Origin: Hyaloperonospora brassicae
Taxonomy: Eukaryota > Oomycota > Peronosporomycetes > Peronosporales > Peronosporaceae
Assembly: GCA_947650285.1 (NCBI GenBank)
Contig: CANTFL010000137.1
Location: forward strand, 248,001-312,000
DNA length: 64,000 nt
Direction of reading: 5' to 3'
Numbering within the stretch: the first letter of the stretch is position 1; each line of letters opens with the position of its first letter. Positions 44,802 through 54,551 of this stretch are shown in pieces. The translations under genes and the position numbers were made by a program. The notes under the pieces were generated by a model. The model made no database searches. It was not told the origin of the DNA and saw only the letters and a program-made list of their open reading frames with translations.

Positions 44802-46646
44802 ATGCGCAAGCATAAGTTGTATGTCAATCTCAAGAAGTGTATCTTCGCGGCTAGCGAAATACCACTTCTTGGGTGCATCGTGGGTAAACGCGGCGTACGC
44901 TCTGATCCCGAAAAGATCAAGGCGATCACCGACTGGTCAGTGCCAGTCGATATCAAGGGACTAAGGAAGTTATTTGGACTAGCGGCGTACTTGCATAAGT
45001 ACTCCCGCAACTACGCCGAAATGACGGTACATCTTTTTTGTTTACTCAAGAAAAATGTCAAGTGGTCATGGAACGCTGAGTGCCAGCGCTCCTTTGAAAG
45101 TATCAAGCGGAGCTTGATGCAGTCGCCGATATTGGCGATTGCAGATCAGGACAGACCTTTTCATGTGGTCTGTGACGCCAGCGATTTTGCAATCGGCTGT
45201 GCGTTGATGCAATACGACACAGATGGCGCAGAGCGCGTCGTCTGTTATCAGTCGCGTCAGCTGCAAGCAGCTGAGCGCAATTACCCAGTGTATGACAAGG
45301 AACGCCTTGCCATGAAGTACGCACTGGCTAAGTTCCGGGTCTATCTATTGGGAGATAGACCGTTCATCGTATATACGGACCATGCTTCATTACGCACGGC
45401 CGTAACCAGCCCACACCTCTCGCAACGAATGGCGAGGTGGCTGTCTTTCTTCGCGGAGTATAACTTCTACGTGGAGTATAAACCAGGACGACTAAACGTC
45501 GTCGCTGATTTGCTCTCGCGCCGGCCAGATTTCGAGCCGGACGCGCAACTAAACAGTGAGGATAAGCCCACTGTTGCGACACTGTCAGTCAGTGTCCCGT
45601 CGTCAAGTAAACTTGACGACGTACGAAAGGCATACGCAGAAGATAATGATCTTCTGCGATTGATGGGTCATCTGGTGAATCCATGCGGTAAATCAATGAG
45701 GGATTTACCGGCTTTGTACCGATCCTCATCGGATCGGTATATTACACGCAACGGATTGCTGTACTATACAGCTGTTGACGGCGACACGCCTCGTGTCGTC
45801 GTACCCGCTCATCGTGATTTGCGTTTACGCATCATGTATGAGTGTCGCGATGCCCCAACAGGCGGCCATTGTGGTAGAGAAAAGACTTACCTCACGGTAA
45901 GTCGTGACTTTTACATGCCCCGCCAGAATCAGCTTGTACGCAAGTACATTCGTTCTTGCGAGGTTTGTCAACGGGTGAAGCCTATTCCTCAATCCCGTGT
46001 ACCATTACAGCCTCTACCGGTCCCGGAAGAGTGCCGCCAGTCCGTTTCAATGGACTTCGTCTTCGGTTTTTCCGAAGACGCTCACAAGAATAATGGTATT
46101 CTTGTGTTCGTGGTTTGTTTCAGCAAGGTGGTGCATCTTGCTGCTGTACCTGAGTCGATCAAGACTCAAGGTTGTGCTCGTGTCTTTCTCGACACGGTCT
46201 TTAGACTCCACGGGATACTCCGTGAGCTCGTATCCGACCGTGACCCTCGGTTCACGGCGTCATTTTGGCAAACCGTGTTTCGTTCTCTTGGAACACGATT
46301 TAAGATGTCTACTTCTGACCATCCCGAAACAGATGGTCAGACGGAACGTGCGAACCGTGTCCTCGAAGAGATACTTCGAGGATATGTCCACTCGTTTACG
46401 AGTTGGAGAGAATTCCTACCCATGGTGGAATTCGCGATCAATAATTTTCTGCATGCCTCATCACTGCACACACCGTTTAACGTGAATGGTTTACGCCATC
46501 CACGTGTACCCGTCCTTGTAGAGTGTGACTCTTGGATAAGAAGGGGAGGGACTCGCTCGAGCAAAAACCGTTTTGGCTCTTGCTCATCACGTGTCATTGC
46601 ACATGCCGATACGTTCGATGTCGATGTCGATAATGTCTACATCTAA
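44802..46646 (+). CDS. RT thumb, RNase H and integrase of element D (614 codons)
   Basis: Open for 614 codons from a methionine in the RT connection (MRKHKLYVNLKKC). RNase H: CDASDFAIG, DKERLAMKY, YTDHASLRT and VVADLLSRR hold its acidic residues. Integrase: GGHCGREKTY and RSCEVCQRV form the HHCC zinc region, and the D,D-35-E triad is seen in SMDFVFGF, VSDRDPRF and GQTERANRVLEE. It stops at TAA 46,644-46,646. The start codon is arbitrary, because this is the downstream part of a gag-pol polyprotein. Whether it is expressed is unknown. Confidence 0.8.
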   Translation: MRKHKLYVNLKKCIFAASEIPLLGCIVGKRGVRSDPEKIKAITDWSVPVDIKGLRKLFGLAAYLHKYSRNYAEMTVHLFCLLKKNVKWSWNAECQRSFESIKRSLMQSPILAIADQDRPFHVVCDASDFAIGCALMQYDTDGAERVVCYQSRQLQAAERNYPVYDKERLAMKYALAKFRVYLLGDRPFIVYTDHASLRTAVTSPHLSQRMARWLSFFAEYNFYVEYKPGRLNVVADLLSRRPDFEPDAQLNSEDKPTVATLSVSVPSSSKLDDVRKAYAEDNDLLRLMGHLVNPCGKSMRDLPALYRSSSDRYITRNGLLYYTAVDGDTPRVVVPAHRDLRLRIMYECRDAPTGGHCGREKTYLTVSRDFYMPRQNQLVRKYIRSCEVCQRVKPIPQSRVPLQPLPVPEECRQSVSMDFVFGFSEDAHKNNGILVFVVCFSKVVHLAAVPESIKTQGCARVFLDTVFRLHGILRELVSDRDPRFTASFWQTVFRSLGTRFKMSTSDHPETDGQTERANRVLEEILRGYVHSFTSWREFLPMVEFAINNFLHASSLHTPFNVNGLRHPRVPVLVECDSWIRRGGTRSSKNRFGSCSSRVIAHADTFDVDVDNVYI

Positions 46647-46889
46647 GAAGCTGATCTTAGCAGTAGCAATGGAGCTGCTGCTACATCAGGCAATGATGAC
46701 GATGCTGGAATATTCAGCTTCGTCAACGACCATTCGAGCGAGGAAGAGTACAACCTCGCTGTAGAAGAGAACAATCTCTTAGCAGTGCGCACGAAGCGCA
46801 CTGAAAAACACAACAACGAGTCAGCATAGAACTTCCTCCTGACTCGAGAGGAGATAGTCCGTTTCGTTCAGTACTCCATCGCAAACGCG

Positions 46890-47762
46890 GTGGACCGCCA
46901 GAAACGGAACGCATACAAGAATGGAAGAGCAAATGTTCTTCCATTTAAGATTAACGACTTAGTATTACTGTCTACGGTAAACTTACCTGGACATGTATTC
47001 ACTTGTGTCGGCAGTAGTGTACTACTGCCGAAGTACGTTGGGCCATTTCGAGTGTTGCATTGCAAGGGCAATGCATACACGATTGAGTTGCCTCGCAGGA
47101 TCCGCACGCATCCTACGTTTTACGTAGGGCGACTCAGACCGTACTGTCGGTACGAGCCTTCTTCTTCCGATGAAGATAGCCCCCGCGTTCAAGAACATCC
47201 ATCAAGTTCTTGCGTTCGCGCTCCAGACGATCCGTCTGGTCGCGCAGATAAGATACCTCGGAACTCAACCGAGATATCTCCCCGCGAGCTGTCTCCAGCT
47301 CGCCAGAAAGGGAGCGGACATCCCGCTCGACCTGAAGCTGCTCTGTGGCGTAACCGGCGCGATCCTTTGCCCGATCAGCCTCGCGATCTTTGCGGTTCTT
47401 CCGCACGGTATCAGTCAAAGCGTAGCGCCGGTCGCGCTCGTGCTTCAAGTTATCGCGCAACTCATCGATTGCGCGATCCATCTCGTAAGGGTCGAGATGG
47501 TGGGCCTGGGGTTCTGAGGGAGGTCTTTCCTCCTCCACCACATCCTTTGGTGGATGCTCACGGTGGTCAACGCTTTCTAGTGGAGCGTATCTTGAACCAC
47601 CGTGACGATTCAGGATCAAGTACGAGCTACCTCGTCCAGTGGAGGGGGTTTCCACCCTCTTGGAACAGCTGGGAGCCCCGCTCTCAGCTGTTGATAGATG
47701 TTGAAGGTCTCGTCCGCCAGTATGACGAGACTTATCCGATTGGTCCGAGAAACCATCGGTAA
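46890..47762 (+). CDS. Integrase C-terminal domain and chromodomain of element D (290 codons)
   Basis: Same frame as the 614-codon segment, separated by 81 codons with a TAG at 46,827-46,829. Residues ~1-90 form the integrase C-terminal barrel (NDLVLLSTVNLPG, GPFRVLHCKGNAYTIELP). Residues ~91-225 are a disordered Arg/Pro/Ser-rich linker. Residues ~227-277 are a chromodomain (FLVERILNHRDDSG, SYLVQWRGFPPSWNSWEP, VEGLVRQYDE). The linker and chromodomain lie opposite the antisense coiled-coil frame, so about 630 bp are read on both strands. Confidence 0.82.
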   Translation: MDRQKRNAYKNGRANVLPFKINDLVLLSTVNLPGHVFTCVGSSVLLPKYVGPFRVLHCKGNAYTIELPRRIRTHPTFYVGRLRPYCRYEPSSSDEDSPRVQEHPSSSCVRAPDDPSGRADKIPRNSTEISPRELSPARQKGSGHPARPEAALWRNRRDPLPDQPRDLCGSSARYQSKRSAGRARASSYRATHRLRDPSRKGRDGGPGVLREVFPPPPHPLVDAHGGQRFLVERILNHRDDSGSSTSYLVQWRGFPPSWNSWEPRSQLLIDVEGLVRQYDETYPIGPRNHR

Positions 47763-48727
47763 ACACGCGCCCTAGGCACTTGTAGACGGATTGCAAGTTT
47801 GCAATCACGTCACGCATCTCAGCCGAGATGTGTGCCCTTCCCCAGGGCGAACTTAGGGAATACACGTCCCTATGTGCACGCTGCGAGTTGTCAACAGAAC
47901 TCTCACAAGGGTCTCCCCATGAAAGGCAAGGAATGTCTGCCTCGCTCGACAAACAGTGCAACCGGTACCTTGCACCGGTTGGCGTTCACCTTTCGAACCT
48001 GAGGCGTACCGCCTCACGTTTCTTGAGCCACCCTTCTCGTCCAAAATTATTTACGTTTTGGACGAACGCGTTCCACGCAACCAAAGCGAGGCCTTGTCAC
48101 GCTTTTGATTGCTGTTATACCACCGATATCCAAGAAAAACATCGAGATAAAACTCTTCTTCAGCGCGAAAGTTCTTCGCGCTGGAACTCAAGCCGTGAAG
48201 CTCAGTCGCATCGAATAAGGGTATTCGATGGTGTTGGCTTGTCTCGTGAGACAAGCTTTTGGTGACCCGTTCGGGCAAACGCCACGGCTTGACCTCATCA
48301 CGCTTCTGTCGGTACACCGGTTGTCAGTATGACGATGGCTCGCGCCATCGTCATCACGCTCGTGAGAAGAGACACGAGTCGGCGGTGTTAAGGAGTAATG
48401 CTCCTCACACCCCTGATCATCATCATCACTGCCGAACAGACTGTGATGCAACTCACGAGTCCGTTCATTCGGCAGTGGCCTCGGAGAATACTGAGGCGTC
48501 GCCGGTGATCGTGACGCCTCTGAAGCATTGCCCGAGTCAGAAACGTCTGACTCGCCAGAGTAGATGACCTCAATGTCGGGGTCATCATGCGCACGCGGTG
48601 TGGTGCCGCGTGCACCTGCAGCATCTCTTGCTGCAGGCGAAGAAGGAGCAGCAGACGACGAATCGTCTGTCGCAGAGGCTGGCACAGCACCGGGCTGCGC
48701 GGGTCTTGAGTCACCTCGCATAGACAT
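47134..48727 (-). CDS. Antisense ORF of element D, acidic/Ser-rich to coiled coil
   Basis: Starts at ATG 48,727, 132 bp inside the 3' LTR, and runs against the pol genes. Segments: 48,188-48,727 (MSMRGDSRPAQPG, Ser/Ala/Pro-rich, DDPDIEVIYSGESDVSDSG, HSLFGSDDDDQG); 48,051-48,317 (KPWRLPERVTKSLSHETSQ, RAEEEFYLDVFLGYRWYN); 47,134-47,961 (275 codons, ending in a ~120-residue coiled coil with LSGELETARGEISRLSSEV and the basic tail RKKKARTDST). Frameshifts separate the segments here. No known family is recognised; a structural or nucleic-acid-binding accessory protein is a guess from the coiled coil and basic tail. Confidence 0.6.
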
Positions 48728-48846
48728 GTTAACTATGCGAGGTCAAGCGGAAAGTGAATGGAACGGACCCAACAAGTGCTCCATGTCCCAATGGTGGCCA
48801 ACGGGTGGCCGCCATATTTTCGATAGTCACACGGTGACTATCAATT

Positions 48847-48858
48847 AAGGGGGGGTGA
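48847..48858 (+). promoter_or_regulatory. Polypurine tract of element D
   Basis: AAGGGGGGGTGA directly abuts the 3' LTR start TGTAACCAGG. Confidence 0.75.
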
Positions 48859-49250
48859 TGTAACCAGGCAGCACGTTACATGGAATTGTCATTTGAAGAG
48901 ATAATGACAATAAAGAATATTAAGTTTAATATTCTTCTAACAATATCACCGGGAGTGGTGATATTGGTGAAGCGACCAAAGAGTCTGTTCATTGGTTGAT
49001 ATCTTGATGATATCAACCCACCAATCGCCGCAAGACGCGCGCAATGAGTGGTGACGAGACGTCACCGTACACTCAGTTAGATTAGTATAATTAAGTCAGG
49101 TTAAACAGAGAGACAGTAACAAAAGACTTAATTATATTAATACAACAGTTTTACTTTTACCTTATCTACGCTTCCTCGTTTGCTTCGTGTACGTCTGTCG
49201 GGGCACCGACACCCTTGCGGTAAGTTCTCGCAAGGGTGTGCCATGTTACA
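48859..49250 (+). repeat. 3' LTR of element D (392 bp)
   Basis: Runs from TGTAACCAGGCAGCACG to GTGTGCCATGTTACA. Differs from the 5' LTR at its termini (CCAGG for CGGGG, CCATG for CCCCG) and scattered sites, so the insertion is not brand new. Shares the CCAGG end with the E LTR. Confidence 0.9.
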
Positions 49251-49387
49251 GCAGCGGTCTTGGTGTTGTCCCCAACGTTATCTAGCGAGAACTCCTCGAG
49301 CTATGAAGACTGAGACGCTCTCACGCGCTATTTTGTCGGAACATTACAGTCTTCAGAGGGGTAGGACTGCTTGGATCTGGTAGGCAT
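49251..49387 (-). pseudogene. ALKBH2/3-like relic, N-terminal part
   Basis: A minus-strand ATG at 49,385-49,387 opens a frame beginning MPTRSKQSYPSED. It contains two TAG stops and runs to element D. Removing D and one 5-bp duplication joins NVGDNTKTA to AIAAHLPKPALTKM of the C-terminal part in the same frame, which supports one split gene. The N-terminal region of AlkB proteins is poorly conserved, so the start is inferred. Confidence 0.65.
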
Positions 49388-49652
49388 ATCGACAAAGTAA
49401 ACGCTTCTTTTTGAGACAGTTTTCTTGTAGCTGGGCAAAATTGTTGGTTAGCTCTTCATAGCCAATCGAACTTGCGCATTCACAATGTTTTTACGTAAAT
49501 AACGGCTCCTGGCTACTCTATTCCAACGCATACAAGAACCCATCGCCTGACGAGAAAAATCTCCCAGCGTCTATCTTGCCTGCACATCTCACGCAGTAGG
49601 TCACCATCCCTGCTTCTGCTAATATATACTTTGACCTGCAGCGCGTTGCCGC
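49388..49652. other. Spacer between ALKBH-like and HECT relics
   Basis: Holds no recognised gene; it should contain the old promoter of the ALKBH-like gene and the 3' end region of the HECT gene, both on the minus strand. Confidence 0.4.
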
Positions 49653-49781
49653 TCACTCGATCGTAAAACCAGTGATGTCCATCTGTACGATCAGGTTAAT
49701 GTATTCCGCCAGCACTTGTTTCGAGTTGTAGATTCGCAGATCCGAACGGTGAAACACGGATGCGCTTTCGGGAACAGGAAC
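49653..49781 (-). pseudogene. HECT ubiquitin ligase relic, C-terminal tail with catalytic cysteine
   Basis: On the minus strand, FPKAHPCFTV holds the catalytic Cys (codon 49,754-49,756) in the HECT CF motif. After one frameshift near 49,740 the frame reads DLRIYNSKQVLAEYINLIV and ends MDITGFTIE before TGA 49,653-49,655, a typical HECT C-lobe end. Separated from the rest of the domain by the solo LTR. Removing the LTR and one GGAAC copy restores QSFL-FPKAHPCF in frame. Confidence 0.88.
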
Positions 49782-50223
49782 TTTAACGGGGCACCGACAA
49801 CTACATACTGGTCAACCAGTACGGAGTTTACTATCACTGACTGTAGAGATAGTCAGTGCCCAGCTAGGTGTAGAACTACACAGAGGAAGGTAGAACGACT
49901 TAGGTGAAAGACTCAAGTCGTAGAAAAAGTAAAACTGAAATAAATATAACTAAGTCCTATCAATCTTGTATCTCTGTTTGTCTTGACTTAATTGTATTGA
50001 TCTAACTAAGTGTATGATGAAGTCTACTCACCACCCATTGCGCGCGTCCAGCAGCGATTGGTGGGTTGATATCATCACGATATCAACCAATGAGTATACC
50101 CTTCGGTCATCTTCAACAATATCATCATACTCTGTGATATTGTTGGAAGAATATTCAACGTAATAATCTTTATTGTCATTTTATCCTTAGTGACAAAATC
50201 ATGGAACGGGCTACCCCGTTCCA
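49782..50223 (-). mobile_element. Solo LTR inside the HECT gene (442 bp)
   Basis: Termini are TTTAACGGGG (decayed TGTAACGGGG) and CCCCGTTCCA, with a perfect 5-bp target duplication GGAAC at 49,777-49,781 and 50,224-50,228. No internal region, so the element was reduced to one LTR by recombination between its LTRs. The left part has the CTACACCTAGCTGGGC subtype and the right part the A/B 5' LTR subtype, another mosaic. Confidence 0.93.
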
Positions 50224-51895
50224 GGAACGACTGGTCTCTGCCGGCGAAGGCAACATTAAAACGTCTCACGCGACCGTCGCTGCTAATCAATCCCTTGAAC
50301 CCCTGCGCTAGAAAACGGCACGTGCCTGTCGTGAACTGCAACAAGCGAACGCGGTCTTCGTTCGTCAATTCTTCCACGACTTTCCAGAGCCACTCAATCT
50401 TATTAAGCTCAAGTTCCGTGGGGAAGTTTTGTGAATATAACTTGAAGTCCGTGTGTTTCTTCCAGTCCTCGACGTTGATCGATGGCGCTCCGCACATAAG
50501 CAACTCCAGCTCCTGGTAGTCGAACACCTTGAGCAAGCTTACAGGCACCACGTCGTATAGCGCCGTAAGAAACGACAGCAGCTGGCCACTCACGCTTTCC
50601 AGCACATGATACTTGAAGAGAGCGTCCAAGTAGCGCAAGCGATTTTCTCGTGTCACGTCGATACTGGCGCCGCCTTCGACGAGTTTTACAATTTCTACTC
50701 GGCCATCCACAGCGCGAGTGGCTATAAAGTCCAGACACAACGGTTCAATATCATCGATCTTTTTCACCATCAAAGCACTATTGTAGATCTCATCGTCGAA
50801 GAATTGCAAGTCGGAAAAAGAGATCGGTACGCCCAGAATATGTTTGAGGAATGGTAGCGCAAGATGCACCGACATTAAATGCTCCTCGAGAATCGCCTTA
50901 CCCACGAGCCTACCAGCGAACTCAAAGTAGGCCAAGTGATCATCACCAATTAGCAAGTCCGAGCTCGCGTTACTCCAATAACTTCGCTCGTCTCCCACTG
51001 TTCTCACAAAAAGACCGAATGTCGGATCGATAGCTCCGCGAAAAGCAGCGTGTACCATTCGCGCATAACTCCACCTGCATCCAATGCCGGTTTTCCGTCA
51101 AACATCACGCGACATCTCTGCCGCAACTGATACGCCTTCATCGCTCCTACAAGCTCAAACGAGTCCTGCAACAAATGATCGGGTCGCACTACCAGCTCTG
51201 CATGTCCAGATTCCCAAGGTAGCCACAGCCGATGTATTTCCGTCGAGAACCAGCGGATTTTGTCCGGGAATGGCAAATTGTGAACTCCCTCGAGATTCAT
51301 AATGAGCTCGGAACTCCCTTTGCCGTCCAGGATTTTTAATCCGGTAGTGGAAATCCGTTGCCACGACGTCGCTGTCGTTCAATACCAATCTTCCTAACGA
51401 ATCTCGCACGCGAATGTACCCCACCGACAAATTACTGTCTCGGTCCGTCGAATCCAAATACCGATTCAACGACACTCTCCCTCCCGGATCCAGCTCCGTT
51501 GACTCCCGTTGTGCAAAAGCACCTGAATATCGTCGCGTCGATTGCTGTCGACCTATCGATGCAAGCCGTCGGTAGTCGGCAATCGCTTCTGCAGTTGTCG
51601 CCGACTTGCTGCCAGTGGCAATTTGCTCATGTTGCGTCTGGTCAGGCGATGGCGCTTGGAAACACAAAGCTTGGGGACGACCAAATGACCTGAAAATGGC
51701 ATCTTCTGTCATCAATACCCTTCGGGCGCGCGAATTCGTGTCATTGTACACGAACATCATGCTCAACTGCATCACAGGTTATCGCTCAATATATTGCGTG
51801 ATGTAACGGTTGTGATTCAATACCGACATACCCGCGCCGCCGTAAATTTTAATTAAAGGCGGCCTCGCTGGCAACGAACTTTTTATACGGCATGG
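50224..51895 (-). pseudogene. HECT ubiquitin ligase relic, main body
   Basis: HECT E3 enzymes take ubiquitin from an E2 on a cysteine and pass it to substrates. Readable on the minus strand: MSVLNHNRYITQYIE near 51,829, a TAA at 51,779-51,781, a 200-residue leader (RRVLMTEDAIFRSFG), EGVHNLPFPDKIRWFSTEIH, the N-lobe entry FDGKPALDAGGVMREWYTLL, then DDHLAYFEFAGRLVGKAI, FDYQELELLMCG, LQFTTGTCRFLAQGF and RRFNVAFAGRDQSFL. Frameshifts near 51,345 and 51,032. The C-lobe cysteine is on the other side of the solo LTR. Element B cuts the 5' side at 51,896. Confidence 0.88.
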
Positions 51896-52336
51896 TGTAA
51901 TGGGGTAGCCCGTTCCATGATATTGTCACTAAGGATAAAATGACAATAAAGATTATTACGTTGAATGTTCTTCCAACAATATCACAGAGCATGATGATAT
52001 TGTTGAAGATGACCGAAGGGTCTACTCATTGGTTGATATCGTGATGATATCAACCCACCAATCGCTGCTAGACGCCGCAAAGGGTGGTGAGTAGACGCCA
52101 TCACACACTTAGTTAGATCAATATAATTAAGTCAAGATAAACAGAGGCATAAGAGTGATAGGACTTAGTTATATTAAATAACAGTTTTATTTATACCAGA
52201 GACTGGCGTGTTCACTAGTCTCCTTTCCTTCTTCTGTGTTGGTGCAACACTTAGCAGGACACTGACTATCACTGTTGTCAGTGGAAGTGAACTCCGTACT
52301 GATCAACCAGTACGTAGTCACCAGTGCCCCGTTACA
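51896..52336 (+). repeat. 5' LTR of element B (441 bp)
   Basis: Runs from TGTAATGGGGTAGCCCG to AGTGCCCCGTTACA. Perfect inverted repeats include 51,921-51,928 with 51,941-51,948, 51,974-51,984 with 51,995-52,005 (11 bp), and 52,031-52,040 with 52,046-52,055. Confidence 0.9.
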
Positions 52337-52386
52337 CACGGTAGCACTTTATAGTCCGTCCAAAGACCACACTCGCGTCGCCCAAC

Positions 52387-53415
52387 ATGAACATGTTGGA
52401 CGAAGTCGAAGTCGACAGATTTCACGGAACTCATTATAGCTACTCCCATTTGAGCGATATCGAATGGCGTGCGATCAAACGAATGAGTTCGACCGTTGGC
52501 GAGGAAGCTATCTGGGCCATGCTATCCACAAGGGATAGAGACCAGCAGCATTCCGTCATCAGCAAGTTCATGCAGCGAGAACTTGACGAGTCGCGAGCGC
52601 AGGTGATCTTGTTGCAACAACACGATCACCAGAGGACAAAAGAACTGAGACAGCATCAGTCTCAGTCTGCAAGTTCGACGCGTGAGCGTCGACAGGAGTC
52701 TCTAAAGTTAGATATATCCAAGTATCGGGAGTCGAGGTAGACTCCCTGTTAAGATGGTTCGTCGAGGTCGACGGTGCCATCGGGGCCCGTCGCATCGACA
52801 ACAAGCGAATGCAAGTCGCATTCGCTCAGTCTTACTTGGCAAGGGATGCCAGGATTGAGGCCCTGAATATCAAGTTACACGACCCGAACGTGTTTGGGTC
52901 GTTGAGGATCTTCAAGACCCTGCTCAGTGAGACGTTTAAGCCTCCCAGTGCAGATTTCAGGACTCTCTCTGAACTCATCGTAATCAAACAGGGTAAGCGT
53001 AAGGGTCACGCTTACGCTCAGCATGTACGCACTTTTCAAGTTGCACGGTAGTGAAGCCTGTGAGTGAATTTGTGAAGATCACAATATTCATCAAGGTCTT
53101 GCAGATGGTCCTGTCAGGGACCACCTGTTTCGCGAGGAGCTGAAGATGCTCTCCGAAGCGATCTACGCTGCGGAGCAGGAAGACTTTGGTGTGAGACAGA
53201 CTCACACTACTCTTACACCCTAACGTCTATAAAGACGATCAGCGGTCGGAGGTCCAGAACCAATGAACCTCTGTCATGTCGAGAGCGAGAAATCTCGCCC
53301 TGTGTATGACAAGCGGATGGTGTGATGTCATCGCTGTCATAAGCTGGGACACTACGCATACGAATGCGTATCTCCCGCTCAGCACTGCGGGGTGCTGAGC
53401 GCAGAAACCGTCTAA
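52387..53415 (+). pseudogene. gag of element B (frameshifted)
   Basis: MNMLDEVEVDRFHGTHYSYS starts at 52,387 (117 codons) and stops at TAG just after KYRESR; one frame over, VEVDSLLRWFVEVDGAIGAR continues the gag core to 53,051. The zinc knuckle C-x2-C-x4-H-x4-C is complete at 53,326-53,367. Diverged from the C/D gag but homologous throughout. Confidence 0.75.
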
Positions 53416-53418
53416 CAG

Positions 53419-54056
53419 TTGGAAGAACTGGAGAACGAGGGTCTGATGCTATTGCAAAGCCGCAACAGCGAAGCGGTTCATTTAAAAATGGCGGGATCAG
53501 TAGGGGCGGAGCGCCCTAGTAATCCGGCAACATCAAGAGAATTTACAAATCTCTTGACGAATGTTGCTCCAGATATACAGTCACTGTGTGTCTCTGCACC
53601 CGATGATAAGATATCACTCATCGCCTTGAAGTTAGAAGTGACAAAGGACTTGTCACTTCGCGCCCAATTTGACTGTGGGGTGTCGAATAATTTTGTTCGT
53701 CGCCAGTCACTAGAGGCTGGAAGTATCAACTTCGTGAAGCGGGAGACCCCTCCAACAAGATGACGATCCGCTTCGAGATAGGCGCATCGATCAATGTGAA
53801 GAAATGTGTAGTCGGAATCCACTACACGTTGAAAGACGAAAAGCGCAATGATGACTTCTTCGTACTTGACCTGGTTGTCAAGTTGGATGTCATTCTAGGA
53901 CTACCTTGGCTCAGGAGATACAAGCCAAGGGTGAGCTGGCAGCGTCGATCAGTTACGATACCTGCTACTTGTTCCTCAGATCACGATCTGAAGAATGTCT
54001 TGGAACGCCCACATTTTCGTGGGTGTACTACGAGCGAATGCGATGGCCTCAGTTGA
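53419..54056 (+). pseudogene. Retropepsin-like protease of element B (frameshifted)
   Basis: DCGVSNNFVRRQS active site in the first frame (53,419-53,763), LDVILGLPWLRRYKPRVSW in the second (53,760-54,056). Confidence 0.72.
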
Positions 54057-54110
54057 GGTACGGTCGTTAGCACGACTGTGCAAGAACACAGTGCAGATTA
54101 TCATTAAATT

Positions 54111-54548
54111 GTGAAGAAATCTCTCCTGGACCCTGTAGAGGTGACTTCCCAGGAATTAATCGAGACAGTGAATGTCTTGGTTAATGACGGATCAAGCGTA
54201 GGCTCTTACACGCTTGATCTGGATGTGCCTCCGAAGTTAACATCGGAGATAACTCAGTTGCCAACGCTAGAACCGAAACGGTTCTTGCGTGATCTGCGCA
54301 GTGGCAAAGTCAAGCAGATTTGCATACTCGTCACAGAGGATTAGTATGTGGCCGATATTCGGTCGGCCACAGTATTTGCTGAGACTGAGACGGGTCTCAG
54401 CAGCTCATCAATGGACGAAAGTGTCCTCGATGAGAAGACTCGGATTAAGAGATATGAATCTCAATCCTGGGAGTCGCTACAGGCCTATCCTTTGTATAAG
54501 GATTTGATCGAATTCAAGGATGTACTCCCTGGATCCGTGCCATTCTAG
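54111..54548 (+). pseudogene. Linker between protease and RT, element B
   Basis: Two conserved frames as in A, C and D, without a known domain. Confidence 0.5.
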
Positions 54549-54551
54549 TTT

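Larger units (their letters stand above)
41279..49250 (+). mobile_element. Element D: full-length chromodomain Ty3/Gypsy retrotransposon (7,972 bp)
   Basis: 5' LTR (41,279-41,673), gag, protease, RT, RNase H, integrase with chromodomain, antisense ORF, purine tract, 3' LTR (48,859-49,250). Flanking five bases are GCAGT (41,274-41,278) and GCAGC (49,251-49,255), a target duplication with one change. Inserted in the ALKBH-like gene. It carries a 614-codon and a 290-codon open segment in one frame, the best-preserved pol in the window after E, but gag, protease and the RT active site are broken. Confidence 0.93.
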
